From: Uliginosibacterium sp.
GTDB lineage: Bacteria > Pseudomonadota > Gammaproteobacteria > Burkholderiales > Rhodocyclaceae
Reading direction: 5' to 3'
NCBI GenBank assembly: GCA_016718265.1
Contig: JADKDZ010000003.1
Coordinates: forward strand, 392,001-456,000
Length of the DNA: 64,000 nt
Shown here: positions 8,518 to 18,600 of the stretch, one piece after another
Layout of the letters: each line of letters starts with the position of its first letter
Position numbering within the stretch: the first letter of the stretch is position 1
Program-made: the position numbers and the translations under genes
The notes under the pieces: generated by a model
Databases searched by the model: none
Seen by the model: only the letters and a program-made list of their open reading frames with translations
Told to the model about the DNA's origin: nothing

Positions 8518-9126
8518 TTATACAGCAGGGAGAAAAACTTCCGGGTTGCGCTGGCGTACCAACGCAGTGCGCAAGCGCGCTGCGCACACGATGGCACACA
8601 GCTCTTCGAGCGCAACTTGCAAGTCATTGTTAATTATAACGTAAGCGAACTGGTCTACCTGACGCATTTCGTGATGCGCGGCTGCAACGCGTTTCTGGAT
8701 GATTGCTTCGCTGTCGGTACCACGGCCACGCAGGCGTTGTTCGAGGGTGGCAAAGCTCGGAGGCAGGATGAAAATACTGACGGCGTCCGGGAAGAAGCGC
8801 CGAACCTGTTCGGCACCCTGCCAGTCGATTTCCAATAATACGTCCTGGCCAGCAGCAAGCTGCATTTCGAGCCAGAGGCGTGAGCTGGCGTAGTAATTGC
8901 CATGCACCTCGGCCCACTCCAGAAACTCATTCTCGTCCCGCCGGGCCATGAAGTCGCTGACAGTCGTGAAGTGATAGGCGACACCATCTGTCTCCCCTTC
9001 GCGAGGCGCGCGCGTGGTGTACGAGACAGACAGGCGGACGCGCGGGTCTCGCGCCAGCAGGCCCCGTACCAGGGTGGTTTTACCGGCACCAGAGGGGGCA
9101 GAAACAATGAAAAGTGATCCGGGCAT
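8518..9126 (-). CDS. gmk: Guanylate kinase
   Basis: This is a 202-aa cytoplasmic enzyme converting GMP (or dGMP) plus ATP to GDP. The P-loop is SAPSGAGKTTL (9-19). The GMP-binding residues sit in SVSYTTRAPREGE and in DFMARRDENEFLEWAEV, and EIDWQGAEQVR supplies the Asp-containing motif. Its length is normal for bacterial Gmk. The order yicC-gmk-rpoZ-spoT on one strand is the classic gammaproteobacterial and betaproteobacterial arrangement, and it places a (p)ppGpp-sensitive GTP pathway enzyme beside spoT. Confidence 0.97.
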   Translation of the reverse strand: MPGSLFIVSAPSGAGKTTLVRGLLARDPRVRLSVSYTTRAPREGETDGVAYHFTTVSDFMARRDENEFLEWAEVHGNYYASSRLWLEMQLAAGQDVLLEIDWQGAEQVRRFFPDAVSIFILPPSFATLEQRLRGRGTDSEAIIQKRVAAAHHEMRQVDQFAYVIINNDLQVALEELCAIVCAARLRTALVRQRNPEVFLPAV

Positions 9127-9148
9127 GGCGGGGCTCTTGTGAAGGGGG

Positions 9149-10015
9149 TTATTCGAGGTTTTGCACCTGCTCGCGCATCTGCTCGATATAGACCTTCAGA
9201 TTGACGGAGATGTCTGTCAGTTGCGGTGCGACCGCTTTCGATCCCAGGGTGTTCGCTTCGCGATTGAGTTCCTGCATCAGGAAATCCAGCCGTTTCCCGA
9301 CTGCGCCACCTTTGTTCAAAATACGTTCCAGCTCGTCCAGGTGGGTTTCAAGGCGGGTAATTTCTTCGGCAACATCGGCACGCTGAGCAAACAGCGTGAC
9401 CTCCTGGCGGATGCGGTCTTCATCGAGGGTGGCTACCGCCTCGCGCAGGCGCTGAGTCAGCCGTTCGCGGTAATCAGCAACGGCTGCCGGGACCAGTGGC
9501 GCGGCTGTCGCCACGCACTCGCGCATCTTGCCGAGCCGGTCGCGCAACATTTCGACGAGTTTGCCACCCTCGCGCGCGCGCGACGCCTTGAAGTCTGCCA
9601 AGGCCGCCTGGGTCAGTTCTTTCACCGCTGCGAGCAGTGCATCGGGGTCTGCAGCTTGCTCGGCCAGCATGCCTGGCCAGCGCAGGATCTCGTTTGCACT
9701 GAAAGGGATGGCATCGGGCAGCACGCGGCGAACCTGATCCTGAGCGGCACATAACTGGCCGAGAAGTGCAGTATTGACTGTCAGGTCTGTCTTCTGCGTA
9801 CTGCCCGTCTGTAAGCCGATCCGGCACTCGACCTTGCCGCGTGTTACGCTGGCGCTGATGAGCTCACGTACGGCGGGCTCGGTAAAACGCAGATCCTCAA
9901 AAATGCGGAATGTGAGATCGAGATAGCGGGAGTTGACGCTGCGCAACTCGATTTGCATCGAAGCACCCCCGATGTCCCGGGTGAGGGCCGCGTAGCCGGT
10001 CATGCTGTATACCAT
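9149..10015 (-). CDS. yicC: YicC family endoribonuclease
   Basis: This 288-aa protein starts MVYSMTGYAAL and has the N-terminal ELRSVNSRYLDLTFR segment and the C-terminal GKRLDFLMQELNREANTLGSK segment diagnostic of YicC. E. coli YicC is an oligomeric endoribonuclease that promotes decay of the small RNA RyhB with PNPase. It is the first gene of the yicC-gmk-rpoZ-spoT run and is divergent from the kinase gene across about 100 bp. The shorter start MTGY at 10003 is possible. Confidence 0.93.
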   Translation of the reverse strand: MVYSMTGYAALTRDIGGASMQIELRSVNSRYLDLTFRIFEDLRFTEPAVRELISASVTRGKVECRIGLQTGSTQKTDLTVNTALLGQLCAAQDQVRRVLPDAIPFSANEILRWPGMLAEQAADPDALLAAVKELTQAALADFKASRAREGGKLVEMLRDRLGKMRECVATAAPLVPAAVADYRERLTQRLREAVATLDEDRIRQEVTLFAQRADVAEEITRLETHLDELERILNKGGAVGKRLDFLMQELNREANTLGSKAVAPQLTDISVNLKVYIEQMREQVQNLE

Positions 10016-10117
10016 TGGAATCCTTCCTGCGGGAGGCTGGCCTTGCGTTCCGGGCCTTTACACTTGTGAAACAAAGCCGGAGAATCCCCCGGCTAGCGGA
10101 TCATAACGCCCGATTAC

Positions 10118-11071
10118 ATGGCCTCTCAAGTCAATTCACCTCTGCCACCAGGCTTTCAGCTCGAACAGTACCGCATCGAGCAACAGCTCAGCCTGGGGGG
10201 CTTCTCGATCGTGTATCTGGCTACCGATGCAGAGGCCCGGCCCGTGGCGATCAAGGAGTATTTGCCTAATTCGCTTGCCCTGCGTAAAGCGGGGGAGATC
10301 GAGCCGCAGATTTCTGAAGAGCATCAGGCCGCGTTTCGCTATGGCATGAAGTGTTTCTTTGAAGAAGGGCGTTCGCTGGCGAAGCTCATGCATCCAAACG
10401 TGGTGCGAGTGCTGAACTTCTTCCGTGCGAACGGGACGGTATATATGGTCATGCAGTTCGAGCGTGGCCGTACCTTGCAGGATTTCATCCAGCGCAATAA
10501 GGGCCATATCAAGGAACGCTTCATCCGCGGCGTATTCACGCGCTTGCTCAATGGTTTGCGCGAGGTTCATGCGCATAAATTGCTCCATCTGGATATCAAG
10601 CCGTCCAATATCTATCTCCGCAACGACGGTGCCCCTGTGTTGCTGGATTTCGGCGCGGCGCGGCAGACGCTGGCGCAGGACACGCCGATGCTCAAACCCA
10701 TGTACACGCCGGGGTTTGCGCCGCCCGAGCAGTTTCTTGACCGCGAGCATCTCGGGCCATGGAGTGATATTTACAGCATTGGCGCGGCGATGTATGCCTG
10801 CCTGGCTGGCGGGCCGCCGCAGCGCTCTGATGAGCGCATCAAGAAAGACCAGATGGAGCCTGCGACCAAGCGGTGGACAGGTGAGTATTCCCCGCACTTG
10901 CTTGAAACCATTGACTGGTGTCTGAATCTTGACCCGCTGGCGCGGCCACAAAGTGTGTATGCCCTGCAGAAAGCTTTGCTGACACGCGCGCGCCATGTCC
11001 CCAACAAAGTGCCGGCGACCCTGCTTGAACGTGTGGGAACCCGGCTCAGATCGCTGATTGGCAGATCATGA
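10118..11071 (+). CDS. Cytoplasmic Hanks-type Ser/Thr protein kinase
   Basis: This 317-aa protein is a single kinase domain. It has a glycine-rich loop SLGGFSIVYLATD (25-37), the ATP lysine in VAIKEYLP (Lys46), the catalytic loop HLDIKPSN (about 155-162), the magnesium loop LLDFGAAR, and the activation segment end GFAPPEQF (an APE-type motif). The C-terminal 35 residues carry no membrane helix or sensor domain, unlike PASTA kinases, so it should be soluble. The gene for a PP2C phosphatase starts inside its stop codon (ATGA), making a coupled writer-eraser pair. I see no clear ribosome site before ATG 10118. Substrates are unknown. Confidence 0.93.
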   Translation: MASQVNSPLPPGFQLEQYRIEQQLSLGGFSIVYLATDAEARPVAIKEYLPNSLALRKAGEIEPQISEEHQAAFRYGMKCFFEEGRSLAKLMHPNVVRVLNFFRANGTVYMVMQFERGRTLQDFIQRNKGHIKERFIRGVFTRLLNGLREVHAHKLLHLDIKPSNIYLRNDGAPVLLDFGAARQTLAQDTPMLKPMYTPGFAPPEQFLDREHLGPWSDIYSIGAAMYACLAGGPPQRSDERIKKDQMEPATKRWTGEYSPHLLETIDWCLNLDPLARPQSVYALQKALLTRARHVPNKVPATLLERVGTRLRSLIGRS

Positions 11072-11997
11072 AGTTCACCATCTATCAGGAAAGCCGCCCG
11101 GGCGCCCGACCCAATAATCAGGATCGGGTTGCCTATAGCTATACCCGCGATGCGCTGTTGATGGTGATTGCGGATGGCATGGGCGGGCATCTGCATGGCG
11201 AGATTGCTGCGCAGATCGCGGTGCAGTACATCACGGAGTCTTTTCAGCGGAATGCTACGCCGCATGTCAAGGACGAACTGCTGTTTCTGTCGCGCTGCCT
11301 CGGGAATGCACATGCGGCGATTCAGGATTACGCGTTCGACAAGAACCTCCCCGAAGCGCCACGTACGACGATCGTGGCGTGTCTTGTGCAGAACAGCGTG
11401 GCTTTCTGGGCACATGCTGGGGACTCCCGGCTGTATCTGATGCGTCGCGGGCGGACGATTCAGCAGACCAAGGATCACTCGCGGTTGCAAATGATGCTTG
11501 ATCAGGGCCTGATCGATGAAGAGGCCGCGCTGCACCACCCGGCGCGAAACCGGATTTTCAGTTGCCTGGGAGGGTCCCATTCGCCCCAGATCGAGTTCTC
11601 GTCGCCCGTCCCTTTGTTTGCCAACGACCTGGTCGTAATGTGCACCGACGGGGTGTGGGGTAACCTCGCTCCGGACGAGATTCTCGAGAAGCTTTCCGAC
11701 GCAGATGTACTTCAGGCTTCGCCCAAGTTGCTGGATCGCGCCGAGCAGAACGGTGCGCTGACCTGCGACAACCTCTCGATGCTCGCTTTACGTTGGCACG
11801 ATGATTACGTGATGGAACAGGCTACGGCGATTTCGACCGAGGGCATGGCCGCAGACGGCATCACGACCAAGATGGAGGGCTTTGCGCGTCATCGCCCGCC
11901 AGAAGGCACCAATCTGTCAGACGCCGAGATTGAAAACGCGATTGACGAGATCAACCTGGCGATCAAGAAGTTCTCACGCTTCGACCCAGGCAAATAG
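11068..11997 (+). CDS. PP2C-family Ser/Thr protein phosphatase
   Basis: This 309-aa PPM phosphatase has the metal-binding motifs RPNNQDR, IADGMGGH, AHAGDSRLYL, CTDGVWGN and CDNLSML in the expected order, so the dinuclear Mn/Mg centre is complete. A C-terminal tail of about 70 residues (from about 240) extends past the catalytic domain and has no recognised fold. It overlaps the kinase gene by 4 bp and presumably reverses that kinase's phosphorylations. rph follows after 53 bp and may be in the same transcript. Confidence 0.93.
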   Translation: MKFTIYQESRPGARPNNQDRVAYSYTRDALLMVIADGMGGHLHGEIAAQIAVQYITESFQRNATPHVKDELLFLSRCLGNAHAAIQDYAFDKNLPEAPRTTIVACLVQNSVAFWAHAGDSRLYLMRRGRTIQQTKDHSRLQMMLDQGLIDEEAALHHPARNRIFSCLGGSHSPQIEFSSPVPLFANDLVVMCTDGVWGNLAPDEILEKLSDADVLQASPKLLDRAEQNGALTCDNLSMLALRWHDDYVMEQATAISTEGMAADGITTKMEGFARHRPPEGTNLSDAEIENAIDEINLAIKKFSRFDPGK

Positions 11998-12050
11998 CCT
12001 CAGGGTGTCGCAGTGCCTGAGCGTGGATTCCATTTTCAACGGACAAAGTG

Positions 12051-12770
12051 ATGACAAGACCTTCCGGGCGGGAGCCTGAGCAATTGCGTGCAGTGCAGAT
12101 CACACGAAGTTTCACCCGCCATGCAGAGGGATCGGTATTGGTCGAGTTTGGCGACACCCGGGTGCTTTGCACCGCAACGGTGGAGGAAGGTGTGCCGCCC
12201 TTTCTGAGAGGTAAAGGGCAGGGGTGGGTGACGGCGGAGTACGGCATGTTGCCCCGGTCTACCCATACGCGTTCAGCGCGAGAAGCGGCGAAAGGGAAAC
12301 AGAGCGGTCGAACCCAGGAAATCCAGCGCCTGATCGGGCGCAGCCTGCGAGCGGTGGTCGACCTCACCGCGCTCGGTGAACGCCAGATCATTGTCGACTG
12401 CGACGTGTTGCAGGCCGATGGTGGGACGAGGACAGCTTCGATCACTGGGGCCTGCGTGGCGGTTCACGATGCACTGGAGAAGCTGATTGAGGACGGGCGG
12501 CTTGACGCTTCGCCCCTGCGCGACTGGGTCGCCGCTGTCTCTGTTGGCATTGTGGATGGTGTGCCGGTTCTCGATCTTGACTACCCGGAAGACTCGGCTT
12601 GTGACACCGACATGAACGTGGTGATGACCGGGCGCGGCGGGTTTGTCGAGCTGCAGGGGACAGCAGAAGGGGTGCCGTTCTCCGGGCAAGAGTTGAGTGC
12701 CTTGCTGGCGCTGGCCGAGCGAGGAATTGAGCGTTTGGTTGCGCTGCAGAAGGCAGCGGTCAGCAATTGA
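12051..12770 (+). CDS. rph: RNase PH
   Basis: This roughly 239-aa phosphorolytic 3'-5' exoribonuclease trims tRNA 3' ends using phosphate. Diagnostic segments are RPSGREPEQLRAV at the N-terminus, EGSVLVEFGDTRVLCTA, RLIGRSLRAVVD, and the catalytic region DCDVLQADGGTRTAS. A GTG at 12048 immediately precedes the ATG at 12051; I prefer the ATG. The usual betaproteobacterial followers rdgB and hemW are absent here; a carbonic anhydrase gene comes next. Confidence 0.96.
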   Translation: MTRPSGREPEQLRAVQITRSFTRHAEGSVLVEFGDTRVLCTATVEEGVPPFLRGKGQGWVTAEYGMLPRSTHTRSAREAAKGKQSGRTQEIQRLIGRSLRAVVDLTALGERQIIVDCDVLQADGGTRTASITGACVAVHDALEKLIEDGRLDASPLRDWVAAVSVGIVDGVPVLDLDYPEDSACDTDMNVVMTGRGGFVELQGTAEGVPFSGQELSALLALAERGIERLVALQKAAVSN

Positions 12771-12853
12771 TAGCTGGACAAGTGGCATGCCGCAATGCGC
12801 TGTAAACCTCGGACGACCCTGGTTTGTATTGAAGTGATGGGAGGGTATGGCCG

Positions 12854-13510
12854 ATGGCGATTTCACTGAAGGACTTGCTTGCGCGTAATGCAGAATGGTC
12901 CGCGAACGCGCGTACACGTGACCCGGCTTTCTTTTCGCGTCTGGTGTCGCAGCAGAATCCAGAGTTCATGTGGATCGGCTGCTCCGACAGCCGTGTGCCG
13001 GCGAATGAAATCATTGGGCTGGCGCCGGGCGAAGTGTTTGTTCACCGGAATGTGGCCAACGTTGTGGTGCACACCGATCTGAATTGCCTGTCCGCACTGC
13101 AGTATGCGGTGGATGTTCTCAAGGTGCGACACGTGCTGATCGTCGGCCACTACGGCTGCGGCGGGGTGACTGCGGCCATGCGGGATATGCGACTGGGCTT
13201 GGTCGACAACTGGCTGCGACACGTTCAGGATGTACGCGACAAGTATCGTCAGCGCCTGATGGCGCAGGCAGACCTGGATCTGCGTGCAGATCGCCTGTGC
13301 GAGCTCAACGTGGTCGAGCAGGTCTTGAACGTGAGCGAGACCACTGTACTCCGGGACGCTTGGGCACGCGGGCAGGAGGTATCGGTCAACGGCTGGATGT
13401 ACAGTCTGGCCGACGGTCTGGTTCGAGAGCTTGGCGCTGAGGTGGGCCGCGAGTCTGAGGCCAAGGATGTATACGAAGCTTCTGTTCAGGCGGTACTTCA
13501 GAAGATATGA
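12854..13510 (+). CDS. can: Beta-class carbonic anhydrase
   Basis: This 218-aa zinc enzyme interconverts CO2 and bicarbonate. The zinc ligands are Cys43 and the Asp45/Arg47 dyad in IGCSDSRVP, plus His99 and Cys102 in GHYGCGG, the complete beta-class set. HRNVANVV and the C-terminal GWMYSLADGLV segment match the Can type (E. coli YadF) more than CynT. The ATG at 12854 sits 8-10 bp after a GGGAGGG run, which fixes the start. It has no signal peptide, so it acts in the cytoplasm to supply bicarbonate for carboxylases. Confidence 0.95.
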   Translation: MAISLKDLLARNAEWSANARTRDPAFFSRLVSQQNPEFMWIGCSDSRVPANEIIGLAPGEVFVHRNVANVVVHTDLNCLSALQYAVDVLKVRHVLIVGHYGCGGVTAAMRDMRLGLVDNWLRHVQDVRDKYRQRLMAQADLDLRADRLCELNVVEQVLNVSETTVLRDAWARGQEVSVNGWMYSLADGLVRELGAEVGRESEAKDVYEASVQAVLQKI

Positions 13511-13596
13511 GTAGCAGCGAGGCGCATGGCGCCGGGCGTTGGTCTCGCGCGATATTGGGCGCGCTATACTCCGCGCACTAATTTTGGGGTTTGCAC

Positions 13597-14241
13597 ATGA
13601 ACGTTACATCTCCTGCAGCCAGGTACCAGAGAGGCAATACCGTATCCGGGCTTTTGATCGGGCTATTGATCGGGATCCTGATCGCGGCGGGAATAGCGGC
13701 TTATATCAATTTTGGGCCCAAGCCCTTCGTGTTGCCCAAGCCGGACTCCTCGGCAAGCAAACCGCTTCAGAGTGCGCCCGCGGCGGGCGGAAATACCCCG
13801 ATAGCCCTGCCAGGGAAGCCGGGTGATCGCCCTGTCACGACGACGCAGACACCCGCCAGCAGTCAATCTGCCGCAGCAGAAGGCGAGAAAAGCAAGTTTG
13901 ACTTCTACAAGATTCTGCCGGGCGGGGAAACTGCATCTGCTCCCGCACCTGCAAAACCAACCGAGACGCCGAGTGACAAGGTGGCGCTGCAAGCAGGGGC
14001 CTATCAAGATCCTTCCGAGGCCGACAACCTGAAAGCGCGGCTCGCAATGATGGGGGTAGAAGCCAAGGTGCAGCGTGTTGATCTGGGGGAGAAGGGGGTT
14101 TTCTATCGCGTTCGCCTCGGACCGTTTGATACGCCTGCTGACGCCGACGAGATGCGCGCAAAACTTGCATCCGAAGGGATAGAAACCAGCGTCGTGAAGT
14201 CCAACCCCAAAGCCGCGGTAGCGGCGACTGCGAAACACTGA
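13597..14241 (+). CDS. SPOR domain membrane protein
   Basis: This 214-aa bitopic protein has a short cytoplasmic N-terminus, one membrane helix (VSGLLIGLLIGILIAAGIAA, about residues 15-34), a long Pro/Ala/Ser-rich linker, and a C-terminal SPOR domain from about 135 (KVALQAGAYQDPSEADNLKA, ending near VVKSNP). SPOR domains bind denuded peptidoglycan at division septa. ATG 13597 follows GGGG at a proper distance; an upstream TTG at 13591 is unlikely. In betaproteobacteria this gene commonly lies between argS and dsbA; here dsbA follows after 20 bp but argS is absent. Confidence 0.9.
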   Translation: MNVTSPAARYQRGNTVSGLLIGLLIGILIAAGIAAYINFGPKPFVLPKPDSSASKPLQSAPAAGGNTPIALPGKPGDRPVTTTQTPASSQSAAAEGEKSKFDFYKILPGGETASAPAPAKPTETPSDKVALQAGAYQDPSEADNLKARLAMMGVEAKVQRVDLGEKGVFYRVRLGPFDTPADADEMRAKLASEGIETSVVKSNPKAAVAATAKH

Positions 14242-14261
14242 ACAGAACGGAGCGAGAAGGC

Positions 14262-14876
14262 ATGACTCGGAGAAACAGTCTCAAACAGTTGCTGGTAGTC
14301 CTTGCGTTGGGTTTTTTGGGTAGCGCACAGGCGGCAGCACCTGAAATCAAGACGATCAACCCACCGCAGCCGAGTGGGACGTCCAGCCAGATCGAAGTGC
14401 TGGAGTTCTTTTCCTACGCCTGCTCGCATTGTTACAGCCTCGATCCGAAGTTGCGCAAGTGGGAAGCAGCACAGAAGAGTGATGTTGTCGTGAAGCGTGT
14501 GCCTGTCTCATTTGGCAGAGCCTCGTGGGCTGCCTTGGGGCGCATCTACACAACGCTGGAGGCGATGAAGCTTGCAGACAAGTTCGGCCCGGCCGTCTTT
14601 GATGCCATCCAGCAAGGGCAGGTGAAACTTCAGGACGAGAAGACCCGTAATGAGTGGCTGGTGAAGACGGGCATCGACGTGAAGGCTTTCAACGATACCT
14701 GGCGCTCTTTCGGCGTCGAGTCCCTGAGCAGACGTTACGAACAGTTGGCAGTGTCGTACAAGATTGATGGCGTGCCGACCTTGGCCGTGAATGGCAAATT
14801 CAAGGTCGTGGGCGACGATGACGAGACCCTGAAAGCGGTCGATAGCCTGATCCAGAAGGCGCGCAACGGCAAGTGA
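14262..14876 (+). CDS. dsbA: Thiol:disulfide interchange protein DsbA
   Basis: This 204-aa periplasmic oxidase introduces disulfides into secreted proteins. A signal peptide (QLLVVLALGFLGSAQAAA) is followed by a thioredoxin fold with the active site C54-S-H-C57 in FFSYACSHCYSLD and the cis-proline loop GVPTLAVNG near the C-terminus. The dipeptide Ser-His between the cysteines differs from E. coli Pro-His but is common in betaproteobacterial DsbA. GAGAAGG precedes the ATG. Its stop codon overlaps the GTG start of the next gene. Confidence 0.95.
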   Translation: MTRRNSLKQLLVVLALGFLGSAQAAAPEIKTINPPQPSGTSSQIEVLEFFSYACSHCYSLDPKLRKWEAAQKSDVVVKRVPVSFGRASWAALGRIYTTLEAMKLADKFGPAVFDAIQQGQVKLQDEKTRNEWLVKTGIDVKAFNDTWRSFGVESLSRRYEQLAVSYKIDGVPTLAVNGKFKVVGDDDETLKAVDSLIQKARNGK

Positions 14877-15643
14877 CCGCCCCGAAAATCTGGATTACGG
14901 GAGCCTCAAGCGGGATCGGGCAGGCTTTCGCGCACCATTACGCGACGCGCGGTGCGACGCTGGGCTTGGTTGCACGTCGCGTCGGTGTGCTTGACGCGCT
15001 GGCCGCGCGGCTGCCCGGTACACACGCTGTCTATGCCGCCGACGTGTGCCAGCCGGAGTCATTGGCCGCGGCGGCAGCGGATTTTTGCAATCGCTTCGGC
15101 GTTCCGGACATCGTGATCGCCAACGCCGGCGTGTCCGTCGGGACGCTCACGGAAGAGCGCGACGACTATGAAGCGTTTGAGACCGTTTTCCTGACCAATG
15201 TGCTCGGCATGGTGGCGAGTTTTCGTCCATTCGTGGCCGACATGCGCCGTCGCGGATCCGGGCAACTCGTGGGAATCTCGTCGGTAGCCGGTGTGCGGGG
15301 CCTCCCCGGGGCTGGCGCCTACAGTGCCTCGAAAGCGGCCGTCAGCCGTTACCTTGAGAGCTTGCGGGTCGAGTTGCGGCACTCGGGTGTCAAGGTGACC
15401 GAGATCCGGCCGGGGTTCATCCGTACGCCCATGACGGACGTGAATCCCTACCGGATGCCGTTTCTTCTGGAGGTGGACGACGCCGTGCGCCGTTTTGCGG
15501 CGGCGATTGACCGTGGGGTGTCGCAGGCGACGATTCCCTGGCAGATGGCTGTGGTGGCGAAGCTGCTGCCTCTCGTGCCCAATACCTTGTATGACCGTTA
15601 CGCCGCGCGGGCACGCAGAAAGCCTCGAAGACTCGAGGGTTGA
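14873..15643 (+). CDS. Short-chain dehydrogenase/reductase
   Basis: This 256-aa classical SDR has the nucleotide-binding motif ITGASSGIGQAFA (about 8-20), the NAG motif IANAGVSVG, and the catalytic Ser with YSASK. The substrate is not evident. The C-terminal AARARRKPRRL tail is basic. The start is a GTG overlapping the dsbA TGA (GTGA), so expression is coupled to dsbA. Similar SDRs follow dsbA in several betaproteobacteria. It converges with the large histidine kinase gene 26 bp away. Confidence 0.88.
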   Translation: MTAPKIWITGASSGIGQAFAHHYATRGATLGLVARRVGVLDALAARLPGTHAVYAADVCQPESLAAAAADFCNRFGVPDIVIANAGVSVGTLTEERDDYEAFETVFLTNVLGMVASFRPFVADMRRRGSGQLVGISSVAGVRGLPGAGAYSASKAAVSRYLESLRVELRHSGVKVTEIRPGFIRTPMTDVNPYRMPFLLEVDDAVRRFAAAIDRGVSQATIPWQMAVVAKLLPLVPNTLYDRYAARARRKPRRLEG

Positions 15644-15669
15644 GCGCTTGTTCGGGCGCAGACTCTCCT

Positions 15670-18600
15670 TCAGGCTTGTGGGGCCTTGCGGGGAAGTGTG
15701 AGCGTGAAGGTTGCCCCTGCCTGTTCTGCACTCTCAACGTGAATTGTCCCGCCCAGAATCCCGGTCACGATGTTGTGCACGATATTCAGGCCCAGACCAG
15801 ATCCTTCTCTTCCGAGCTTGGTGGTAAAGAACGGGTCAAAAATACGCTTCAGGTTGGCGGCTGAAATGCCACAGCCATTGTCATGGCATGAAAGCGTGAT
15901 GCTTCCATCGTCCAGCACCGCTGCGCTGAGGGTGATCAGGCCTTCATCCTGAGCGTCGAAGGCGTGAAGTACCGCATTATTGAGCAGGTTGGTAATGACC
16001 TGCCCGAGCGGGCCCGGATAGCTGTCCAGGCTGATGCCAGCCGGGATCCGGGTTTCGATGGTGTGAGAGGTCTTTCTGAACACCGGGTGCATGGTGACGA
16101 TGATTTCGTTGACCACTTCCGCCAGATCAAACTCCCGGCGCTGGGAGCTGGTCTGATCCACCGCTACCTGCTTGAACGAAGTGATGAGCTCTGCGGCGCG
16201 TTGAAGATTTCGGATCAGAATATCTGAGGCATAAGTTGTTTCATCAACATGCTCATCGAGTACAGACTTACGCAAGCCTGCTGAGATCTTCTGCCTGAAA
16301 TCTCGATTCATGTCGCGTAACGTGGTTGCGACGATGAGACTATTGCCAATCGGCGTATTGAGTTCATGCGCGATCCCGGCTACCAGTGAGCCGAGAGCGG
16401 CAAGCTTCTCTGAGCGGACCAGTTCCTCCAGGGTTCGCCGCAGATGGTCCAGTGTTTTCTCCAGCTCTGCGTTGGCATTCGCCAGATCGCGCGTCCGATC
16501 TTTTACACGCTGTTCCAGAGAGAAATTGAGCTCCTTGACCTGGCGTTGCGCGTCCTGAAGTTGCGTGATGTCGACAATTGCGATGAGCTGACATTCCTCG
16601 TCGTTGAGGCTGATTTTTCGCGCATACAACTGGCAGTCTCTCGGCTCGCCAGTGGTGGCGACCAGGCGCAGATCGGCACTCGCGTTATCTTTGTTCTCGT
16701 CCAGCATCGTGGCCAGCCAGGCCCGGAAGTCTTGCCCGCCGTTGAGCGCCGGGCTGGTCTCCAGGTGGGCTTCGATATCGCCAAATGCGCTGCGGAAAGA
16801 CGGGTTGCGGTTCACACAGTGACCGTCCGTGCGCCGGAAAAGCGCCAACGGGATAGGGGAACTCTGGAAGATCGAAGAGAATCGCAGCTCACTGTCTTGC
16901 AGTGCTTCCAGCGTTTGCTGCCGAGAGAGTTCTGCGCCCGCCCGAGAGGCACCGATCTGTGCGAGAGATTGCACTTCTTCCAGATTCCCGGGTGGTGCGC
17001 TGAAGAAGAGCGCCAGATGGCCCACGACATTATGCTGTGGGTCCAGGATAGGCTCTGCCACCAGGGTCTCATAAGCCAGTACCGAGCGGAGGATGATGTC
17101 ATCATCCTGGTGCTGCTTGGCATGCGATACGTAGATCTGTGAGCTGGCACTTTCGATGGCCGACGCAATCGTCTTGTCTTTCGGGTAGGACCCGATCAGC
17201 AGGTTCGTTGTGCTGGTACCCCAGGTGCAGCACACATCAATGCTTACTTCGTCGTGCAGGGCGACGTAAGCGCCGCATGCCCCGGCGCCGCGCGCCACGA
17301 TGCTCTGAATCTGCTCCAGGAACAGTCGGGGGTCGTGGGCGGCGCTAATCCGGGCGATGTTGTGCAGGGCGTCCGATATCGTGTGACGGTTGGTCACGTC
17401 AGTCATGACAACGACCCATTGCTGCAATTTTCCCTGCTCATCGCGGATGGGTTGCAGATCGATGGCCACCCAGTAGGCCTTGCCCGATGGGCTGCGGCAG
17501 GGCAATTCAGCTATCGACTGCGTCTGCTCCGAGGCAAAGGCCTGTGAGATGGCGGCCAGTCGGGTCACGGCGTCAGCATTACCTCCACCCAACAAGTCAG
17601 GGAGCTCGCTGCCGATCGGGTTCGTCCCCGGGGCCAGGCTGCGCTCGGCAAAGGCCCGGTTGAACCAGATGATTGAGCCGATTGAATCGGTCAGTACCAC
17701 CAGATTGGTGGTCATCCGGACCACCGTGGCCAGGCGCCGGATTTCATCGTCGGCGTGCTGACGCTCGGTGATGTCTTCTACTACCGCAACAATCCGCTGC
17801 GCTTTCCCTTTGCTGTCACGGATGGTGTTGTTGTACCACTGGCAGACGATGGTGTTGCCATCAGCCCGACTATTCTTTTGCTTGTCGAGCGGTGCGCTTG
17901 GCACGTCTTCGTCATCGGATGGCTGAAGTGCTGTGTCGTTGTGACGGCTGTTCAGCATGCTGACGGATCGGCCCAGGACCTCTTCGCGATGCCAGCCAAA
18001 GATGCGAACCGCAGCCTCATTCCAGTCAAGAATATGCCATTCAAGATCAAACTCAATTACCGCCAGCGGACTTTGATCGACCAAGGCACGCAGGCGTTGC
18101 TCACGATCCCGCAAAGCCGACTCCACCCGCATCCGCTCACGCAGGTCAACCTCCAGTGTGCGATTCTTCTGTTCCAGCGTGCGGAACAGGTTCTGCAATG
18201 CAAGCCGAGTGATTTCAAGCTGTGCCTCAACCTCCCCGATCTCATCGCGGCAAAGCGGCACAATGGTGGCACTCAACTCCCCTTCGGCGAGTTGCTTGGC
18301 CTCGTGCGACAGACGCTTGAGCGGGCGCCCGACGCGATAGTGCAATACCGCCAGGATCAGGCAGGCGCTGAACAACAACTGCAAGACGAGTGCGCCTGCG
18401 AGAGATACCAGCTGCGCACCGAAGCCCGAGGTAAACACCTCGTCGGACATTTCGAGGCGGACTCTCCCGATGACGGCGCCACGGTGCAGCACTTCACGCT
18501 CGATGTTGTAGATTTTTCCCACCCGCCGCTCGGCCTCTTCACGAAAGACAAAGCGCCCGAGTTGCGGGTCCAGTACTTCGACAGAGACCAGCGGCGCATC

